From assembly GCF_014879935.1 (NCBI RefSeq), contig NZ_JACSRD010000169.1, positions 62,001 through 126,000 on the forward strand: a DNA stretch of 64,000 nucleotides, given 5' to 3'. Shown here one piece after another: positions 59,131-64,000 of this stretch (position 1 is the stretch's first letter; each line of letters begins with the position of its first letter). The DNA comes from Prosthecobacter sp. (lineage in GTDB: Bacteria > Verrucomicrobiota > Verrucomicrobiia > Verrucomicrobiales > Verrucomicrobiaceae). The position numbers and the translations under genes were made by a program. A model generated the notes under the pieces. The model saw only the letters and a program-made list of their open reading frames with translations, was not told the DNA's origin and did not search any database.

Positions 59131-60345
59131 ATGGAACACGTCCCGCGCATGCCCAAGCTGCTCGACTCCCCGCGACGCAAACCGACTCCCCTGCTGAAAT
59201 CGGCCCATGACATGGTCTTCCGCCATGTCCACAACTCCAACCTCATCTACAACGCCGCCTGGGAGGACCCGAGGCTGGACCGGCAGCTGATGAAGCTGAA
59301 CGGCAGCAGCCGCGTGGTCATGATCACCAGCGCTGGATGCAACGCGCTCGACTACCTGCTCGATGGACCGGCGGAAATCCACGCGGTGGACATGAACTAC
59401 CGCCAGAACGCCCTGCTGGAGCTCAAACAGGCACTCATCCGCAAAGGCGATTTCGACGAGCTCTTTGAAATGTTCGGACTGGGCGCCCACCCACGCTACG
59501 AGGCCGTTTACCGCAGGGTGCGCGGCACCTTGAGCCTGCCGGCGAGGAAGTTCTGGGACCGGCGCATCGGCTTTTTCAATCCGGCCAGCCTGAAGAAGTC
59601 CTTCTACTACCACGGCACCTCCGGCATCGCCGCCTGGGTCATGGGCAATGCGCTCTTCAAATTGCGGCCGAACATCAAGAACTTCGCCGCCTGCCTGCTT
59701 GATGCCCGCTCCCTCCAAGAGCAACGCGAGGCCTACGCGATGTTTGAGCGCGAGGTGTGGGGCCCGTTCAGCCACTGGCTGCTGCGCCAGCCCACGCTCA
59801 TGACCCTGCTCGGCGTGCCGCGTCCGCAGATCAAGCTCATCCAGGATTCCTACCCGGGCGGCCTCACGGATTACGTGAAGGACAAGCTGCGCCACGTCTT
59901 CACGGAGCTGCCGATGGCCGAAAACTACTTCTGGCGCGTGTACATGACCGGCTCCTACACGCTGGGGTGCTGCCCGAATTACTTGAAGCAGGAGAATCTC
60001 CTCACCCTCCAGGATCGGGTGGACCGCCTGACGCCGCACACGACCACGGTGTCCAATTTCCTGCGGGAGCATCCCGGCCTCTACACGCATTTTGTGCTGC
60101 TGGACCATCAAGACTGGCTGGCCGCGCACGACACCGCCGCGCTGCTAGACGAATGGGAGCTGATCCTCGCCAACAGCGCCCCGGGAGCGAAGGTGCTCAT
60201 GCGCTCCGCCGGTCTGGATCTGAGTTTTGTGCCGGAGCCGGTGCGTTCGCGGCTGCGGTTCTTCCCGCAGCGCACGGAGGCGCTGCATCAGCTCGACCGC
60301 GTCGGCACCTATGGCAGCCTGCATTTCGCAGAAGTCATCGCATGA
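59131..60345 (+). CDS. btaA: BtaA-like (DUF3419): diacylglycerol 3-amino-3-carboxypropyl transferase
   Basis: This encodes 404 residues from ATG 59131 (ATG 59149 is equally possible; no clear Shine-Dalgarno sequence). BtaA transfers the 3-amino-3-carboxypropyl group of SAM to diacylglycerol, making diacylglyceryl-homoserine, the first step of betaine-lipid (DGTS) synthesis. NLIYNAAWEDPRLDRQLMKL, VVMITSAGCNALDYLLDGP, IHAVDMNYRQNALLELK and the C-terminal KVLMRSAGLDLSF are family signatures of DUF3419/BtaA. The stop overlaps the next start (ATGA), and the next gene fits BtaB, so the pair forms the pathway. Confidence 0.9.
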   Translation: MEHVPRMPKLLDSPRRKPTPLLKSAHDMVFRHVHNSNLIYNAAWEDPRLDRQLMKLNGSSRVVMITSAGCNALDYLLDGPAEIHAVDMNYRQNALLELKQALIRKGDFDELFEMFGLGAHPRYEAVYRRVRGTLSLPARKFWDRRIGFFNPASLKKSFYYHGTSGIAAWVMGNALFKLRPNIKNFAACLLDARSLQEQREAYAMFEREVWGPFSHWLLRQPTLMTLLGVPRPQIKLIQDSYPGGLTDYVKDKLRHVFTELPMAENYFWRVYMTGSYTLGCCPNYLKQENLLTLQDRVDRLTPHTTTVSNFLREHPGLYTHFVLLDHQDWLAAHDTAALLDEWELILANSAPGAKVLMRSAGLDLSFVPEPVRSRLRFFPQRTEALHQLDRVGTYGSLHFAEVIA

Positions 60346-60962
60346 GCTCCACGACCGCTCAAAACACCGCGCTGGAGCGCTATTACCGGCTTCACTCCCG
60401 CATCTACGACGGCACGCGCTGGAGCTTCCTCTTCGGCCGTGAGGAGGTGCTGCGGCGTGTTCTCCGCGTGGCAAATCCGCGCCGCATCCTCGAAGTCGGC
60501 TGCGGCACCGGGCGGAATCTCGTGTCACTGCGGCGGTTGTTTCCTGAGGCGCATGTCACGGGTGTCGATCTGTCGGAGCAGATGCTCGCCATCGCCGCGG
60601 GCAAGGCTGACGGGCAGGTCACGCTGCTGCGCCGCTCCTACTCGCTGCCGGTGCATGCGGAAGGCGGGCCCTTCGACCTCGTGCTGTTCTCCTACGCGCT
60701 CTCGATGTTCAATCCCGGCTGGGAGCAGGCCATCGACGCCGCCTGGGGCGATCTGGAAGACGGCGGCGTCATCGCCGTCGTGGATTTTTCGCACAGCCGT
60801 TTCTCCTGGTTCCGCCGATGGATGGGAGTGAACCATGTCCGCATGGAGAATCATCTCTGGCCGCGCCTGGGCCAGAAATTTGTGCCGCTGCTCAACGACC
60901 GCTTCTCCGCTTACGGCGGCCTGTGGAGCTACGGCATCTTCATCGGACGAAAGCAGCTTTGA
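60342..60962 (+). CDS. btaB: BtaB-like SAM methyltransferase
   Basis: This encodes 206 residues and overlaps btaA by 4 bp (ATGA). The class-I methyltransferase core reads ILEVGCGTGRNLVSLRRLFP, then VTGVDLSEQMLAIA and FDLVLFSYALSMF, with VIAVVDFSHS. In betaine-lipid bacteria BtaB methylates diacylglyceryl-homoserine three times to give DGTS. The identity rests mostly on coupling to btaA; the fold alone fits many methyltransferases. DGTS replaces phospholipids under phosphate shortage in other bacteria. I found no clear Pho box upstream of btaA. Confidence 0.87.
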   Translation: MSSTTAQNTALERYYRLHSRIYDGTRWSFLFGREEVLRRVLRVANPRRILEVGCGTGRNLVSLRRLFPEAHVTGVDLSEQMLAIAAGKADGQVTLLRRSYSLPVHAEGGPFDLVLFSYALSMFNPGWEQAIDAAWGDLEDGGVIAVVDFSHSRFSWFRRWMGVNHVRMENHLWPRLGQKFVPLLNDRFSAYGGLWSYGIFIGRKQL

Positions 60963-60965
60963 ACC

Positions 60966-62327
60966 ATGAATGCGACGCCGTTGAATCCCGCGACATGGTT
61001 TCACGGCCGCGAAGAAGGGCGTGCATGGTCCCTCGGTGGCGCGCAGGGCCTCCTGGCGAAAGCCGCCATCGCCGGCTACCTCGCAGGATTCTCCGTGTTG
61101 CCGAATGAATGGCTGCACCTCGGCTGGCTGGCCTGCGCAGGCTGCTTCGCCTTCGGATGGTCGGAACGCTCGTCCATGCTGCAGCGCAGGCCGATGGACG
61201 CCGGCACCTGGCTCATCACCGCGTTTCTGCTGTGGATGACGCTGCGCTCGTGTCTGGGTGACACCGTCAGGCAAGGCCATGCCGTCACCGAGGTCATGCG
61301 TGGGCTGTGCGGCACGGCGCTGCTCGCGTTGTTCTGCGCCGTGCTCTGGCCCCTGGCCCGGGATCGCCGTCTATTGCGTCACATGGCCTGGATCAACGCC
61401 TGCGCGGCCGGAGCCGCCGCCTTCATCAGCCTGAGCCTCTGTACCTTCATCCTGCCAGAGCACCAGCCGGGTGAACGCCTGCAGAATCTGCTCGTCCATG
61501 GCGGCCTGAATCCGGTCTGCACGGGACTCATCTTTGGCTTTGCGGCGTTATGGCTGGCAGCAGAGGTGGAAAACACACCCTCCGTCAGCCGCCGTCGTGT
61601 GATGTGGGGATTCGTCGCATTCCTACACCTGGCGGCGTTCCTTTCCGGCAGTCGCGGAGCCATGCTGGCCCTCACCGCAGGCCATGTGGCGTTGTTCGCG
61701 GCGCGTGGCTGGCGTCGTGGCATCGCAGCGCTGGCTGTTTTTGTCCTGAGCGGTGCGATCTACTTCTCCAGTGCTCCAGTCTTCTCGCACATCGCTTCAT
61801 GGCACGCGGAGAAAGGCGCCGCACCAGTGCCAACGGTCGTGCATCCGTTGCAGCAGGCCATCGAACGCGGCGACAGCCGGCGGATCGACATCTACCACGC
61901 CGGGTGGACAGCCATCGACGATGTCTGGTCCGGCACCGGCCAGTGGGGGATCCGCGAAGTGTGGCAATGCGAGCTGCAACCCGGCGCTGACAGCGCAATC
62001 ATGTGCCACCTGCACAGCGCCTTCTTCGCCACCTTCGTCCATGGCGGCATCATCGGTGCGCTGCTGCTGCTCGCCCTCCTCGTGCTGGCCTTCCGCCGCG
62101 CATGGCGTGTTTCAGCGGAAGGCGATGCCGTGTGGCTGGCCTTGCTCGCCTTCGGCTGCGGCGGCCTGCTGTTCGATGGCGAGTCCCTCACCTCCCTCGC
62201 CACCGCCCCACGCTTTGAAGGGTTGCTGTTCTGGCTGCCGCTGACCGTCGCGCTGGCACGCGGCGGCCTCAATTCACGATCCGCAGGTTCCGGAAACCAG
62301 CTTCTCCATCGAACACGATCAAATTGA
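60966..62327 (+). CDS. O-antigen ligase-like membrane protein
   Basis: This encodes 453 residues, starting 3 bp after btaB, so probably in one operon with btaAB. About ten hydrophobic segments run through the protein (for example LFCAVLWPLA, LIFGFAALWLAA, VAFLHLAAFLS, IGALLLLALLVLAF). GSRGAMLALTAG is the typical motif after a membrane segment in WaaL/O-antigen polymerase (Wzy_C) proteins, followed by a large loop with DIYHAGWTAIDDVWSGTGQWG and CHLHSAFFATFVHGG. The role would be joining or polymerising a surface glycan; other glycan genes are not in view. The 3' end overlaps the convergent sulfatase gene by 59 bp. Confidence 0.8.
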   Translation: MNATPLNPATWFHGREEGRAWSLGGAQGLLAKAAIAGYLAGFSVLPNEWLHLGWLACAGCFAFGWSERSSMLQRRPMDAGTWLITAFLLWMTLRSCLGDTVRQGHAVTEVMRGLCGTALLALFCAVLWPLARDRRLLRHMAWINACAAGAAAFISLSLCTFILPEHQPGERLQNLLVHGGLNPVCTGLIFGFAALWLAAEVENTPSVSRRRVMWGFVAFLHLAAFLSGSRGAMLALTAGHVALFAARGWRRGIAALAVFVLSGAIYFSSAPVFSHIASWHAEKGAAPVPTVVHPLQQAIERGDSRRIDIYHAGWTAIDDVWSGTGQWGIREVWQCELQPGADSAIMCHLHSAFFATFVHGGIIGALLLLALLVLAFRRAWRVSAEGDAVWLALLAFGCGGLLFDGESLTSLATAPRFEGLLFWLPLTVALARGGLNSRSAGSGNQLLHRTRSN

Positions 62328-64000
62328 GCTGCTGTTTTGGCTCGGCGATGACCGGGTGGGAGGCTTTGACCGTGGCGCCGGCGATTTGCGCCGTGATCTG
62401 ACTCCCGGCCAAGGTCACACGCAAGGTCTGCCACTCCTCGGCCGGCAGTTTGATTTTCTCCCGAGCCAGCGGCTCCGTCTGGTCCTTGCCCTGACCAGGA
62501 TCGGGGTTCTTGGTGATCTCGATCTGCGTGCTGCTCACCACCACGCGGAAGGAATGCTTGTTTCCCACCGTGTGGATGCGCAGCGAATGCCGGCCTGCTG
62601 TGTGCAGCTTCAAATCATACTGCAACACACCGTCGGTGATCGGCAGCGGCCCGCTCAGCGTCACCCCTTGGTCAGCTGCTTTGGGTCGGGTGTTCCAAAT
62701 CGCACCGTCTTCGCTCTTCCACGCGCCACGGGGGCTCGTCCACGGCTTCTCCGGCATCGATTTGAAGTCCACCTCGGTCACCGTCTTGCCCGTCAGCGGC
62801 GGAAGCTCAGCTGGTTTGGGTTTCGCCACGATTGGCGGCAGTTCGCGGCTGTAACCACCGTCGCGATAACGATTCACGAGCGCGCTCAATTCCTTCACCA
62901 CCTCCGGATGCCGGGCGCTGACGTCGGTCGTTTCGGCCGGGTCGTCCTTCACGTTGTAAAGCTGCGGCTTGAATTGATCCGCACGCGACTTGCGCACGCC
63001 GGGTTTGATCTCACTGACCGGTTCGCCCTCGATCCACTTCCACGGTCCCTTGCGGATGGCGAAGACGCCGTCGGCGCTGTGGATGAACATGTGGTCGCGT
63101 GTCGGAGCCGCGTCCTTCGCGCCGGTGAAGGCCGCCAGCGCGTTGTGGCTGTCCTCAGCCGCCACGGCGGCTGCGGGCAGTTTTTCGCCGACGATCGCGG
63201 CCGTCGTCGCCAGGATGTCGGCCACGCTGATCATGTCATCACACACGGAGCCTGCCGGAGCGCGGCCCGGCCAGCGCACGAGGAAGGGCACCTTGAAGCC
63301 GCCCTCCCACACGTCGTGTTTGCTGCCGCGCAGGCTGCCGTTCACCTTCAGCCCGGCCTTGTAGGCGGTGGTCTGCGGCATTTCGCGTTCGGGATGAAAC
63401 ACGCCGCCGTTGTCGCTGCTGAAAATGACCAGCGTGTTCTCGGCGAAGCCGCCGTCATCCAGCGCCTTCAGGACACCGCCCACACTGCGATCCAGCTCGT
63501 GAATCCAGTCGCCATACGGACCTGCGGCACTCTTTCCGGCGATGTCCTTGTCCGGCGTGACCGGGTTGTGAACGGCCACCGGCGTGTAGTAGAGGAAGAA
63601 CGGTGTGCCTTTTTTCTGCTGCGCGATCCAGTCGCCCGCCTTCGAGGTCAGCAGCGGCATCACGCGCTCGTTGACCCGTCGCGGCGCATCCAGTTCCAGG
63701 ATGGTAGCCTTGCCATTTTCCATGTCTTCCGGGCCGTAGTTCTTCTTGAAGTTCGGATCGTCGGAGTCGGGCGCATGCAGCTTCATGCCGGCCGGGAATT
63801 TGCCGCTGCGCAAACCGTACACGAAGCGGTTCTCCACATACACGCCGGTGAGGTCGCCGTGATTGGCCGGCACGGCGAAGTGGTAGTCGAAGCCGATGTC
63901 CAGCGGCCCGGGTGAAAGCTCCGCCGTGTAATCCGTGCGCCACTTCGGCGATCCATCGCTCGTGCCATAGCCGAGATGCCACTTCCCGACCGCCGCGGTG
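62269..64000 (-). CDS. Sulfatase with C-terminal lectin-like domain (5' end outside window)
   Basis: At least 576 residues are visible; the start and the CxPxR formylglycine motif lie beyond the right edge. The visible part begins with VGKWHLGYG, contains PVAVHNPVTPDKD, FSSDNGGVFHPE and VPFLVRWPGRAPAG, and a catalytic-domain end with KPQLYNVKDDPAETTDV. From about 63000-62800 downward a separate beta-rich domain starts (VTEVDFKSMPEKPW, GVTLSGPLPITDG, LRIHTVGNKHSFRVVVS, LRVTLAGSQITAQIAG, NLIVFDGEAGFRNLRIVN), like the small exported protein coupled to the first sulfatase (11028-11612). It is likely secreted and acts on sulfated polysaccharide. Confidence 0.92.
   Translation of the reverse strand, partial: TAAVGKWHLGYGTSDGSPKWRTDYTAELSPGPLDIGFDYHFAVPANHGDLTGVYVENRFVYGLRSGKFPAGMKLHAPDSDDPNFKKNYGPEDMENGKATILELDAPRRVNERVMPLLTSKAGDWIAQQKKGTPFFLYYTPVAVHNPVTPDKDIAGKSAAGPYGDWIHELDRSVGGVLKALDDGGFAENTLVIFSSDNGGVFHPEREMPQTTAYKAGLKVNGSLRGSKHDVWEGGFKVPFLVRWPGRAPAGSVCDDMISVADILATTAAIVGEKLPAAAVAAEDSHNALAAFTGAKDAAPTRDHMFIHSADGVFAIRKGPWKWIEGEPVSEIKPGVRKSRADQFKPQLYNVKDDPAETTDVSARHPEVVKELSALVNRYRDGGYSRELPPIVAKPKPAELPPLTGKTVTEVDFKSMPEKPWTSPRGAWKSEDGAIWNTRPKAADQGVTLSGPLPITDGVLQYDLKLHTAGRHSLRIHTVGNKHSFRVVVSSTQIEITKNPDPGQGKDQTEPLAREKIKLPAEEWQTLRVTLAGSQITAQIAGATVKASHPVIAEPKQQLNLIVFDGEAGFRNLRIVN

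Noticed and set aside
62356-63915. 519-codon plus-strand frame opposite the second sulfatase
   Set aside because: The sulfatase motifs are clear on the minus strand; the opposing frame is rich in Arg/His/Val with no domain.

Overview
The window most likely comes from a member of the Verrucomicrobiota (PVC superphylum), probably a Prosthecobacter/Verrucomicrobium-like bacterium. This is inferred from gene content: a giant autotransporter-associated beta-strand-repeat protein, two secreted sulfatases, a double-length four-ATPase UvrA of the kind known from Chlamydiae, exported proteins with a DADGDGIKNLFEYALGRDP-type C-terminal motif, an EVE protein and high GC. Many short palindromic or terminal-inverted-repeat elements are scattered through it. 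I see no rRNA, tRNA, CRISPR array or intact transposase.

Layout. 1-9.3 kb: the N-terminal part of a giant secreted beta-repeat protein (minus strand), running off the left edge. 9.5-11.6 kb: a secreted sulfatase translationally coupled to a small lectin-like exported protein, then an array of hairpin repeats. 12-17.2 kb: EVE protein, D-threonine-aldolase-like PLP enzyme, tiny lipoprotein, exported lactonase, transaldolase and hisF, with two more repeat elements in the gaps. 17.3-19.5 kb: a thioredoxin-domain DUF255 protein. 19.6-26.1 kb: a 2182-residue UvrA whose three inter-ATPase linkers all carry inserted or repeat-derived DNA; one insert contains a frameshifted kinase-like gene. 26.1-32.8 kb: a membrane protein, a 29-bp-TIR element, CYTH and YebC-like proteins, and two large exported proteins of unknown function. 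32.9-36.4 kb: a PAS/HWE-type sensor kinase and rlmH.

36.6-40.2 kb: a repeat-bearing lipoprotein with a terminator, then an mlaE-mlaF-mlaD lipid-transport operon. 40.2-46.4 kb: a secreted FN3/cyclophilin/MBG multidomain protein, an ECF-like sigma factor and a divergent HAMP sensor kinase. 46.4-48.8 kb: a Coa1-like protein and rpsA with a terminator. 48.9-51.9 kb: an NlpC/P60-like protein, a serine beta-lactamase-fold lipoprotein, a caspase-like (His/Cys dyad) protein and small exported proteins. 52-57 kb: a GHL10-type glycoside hydrolase, a winged-helix Fic protein behind an array of 10-bp iterons, an SMP-30 lipoprotein and an alpha/beta hydrolase. 57-62.3 kb: coaC-like flavoprotein, nrdR, a HIT protein, a single-TM protein, the btaA-btaB betaine-lipid pair and an O-antigen-ligase-like membrane protein. 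62.3-64 kb: a second sulfatase (minus strand, cut by the right edge) carrying a fused C-terminal lectin-like domain.

Functionally the window mixes housekeeping genes (uvrA, rpsA, hisF, tal, rlmH, nrdR, coaC) with an envelope and secretion theme: sulfated-polysaccharide attack, outer-membrane lipid transport, phosphorus-free lipid synthesis, peptidoglycan-type hydrolases and very large exported repeat proteins. The most unusual locus is uvrA. Its host reading frame is kept across three separate insertions, while the inserted kinase-like gene is itself out of frame. The second is the Fic/SMP-30 divergent promoter with eight copies of AATCRYGCCA.
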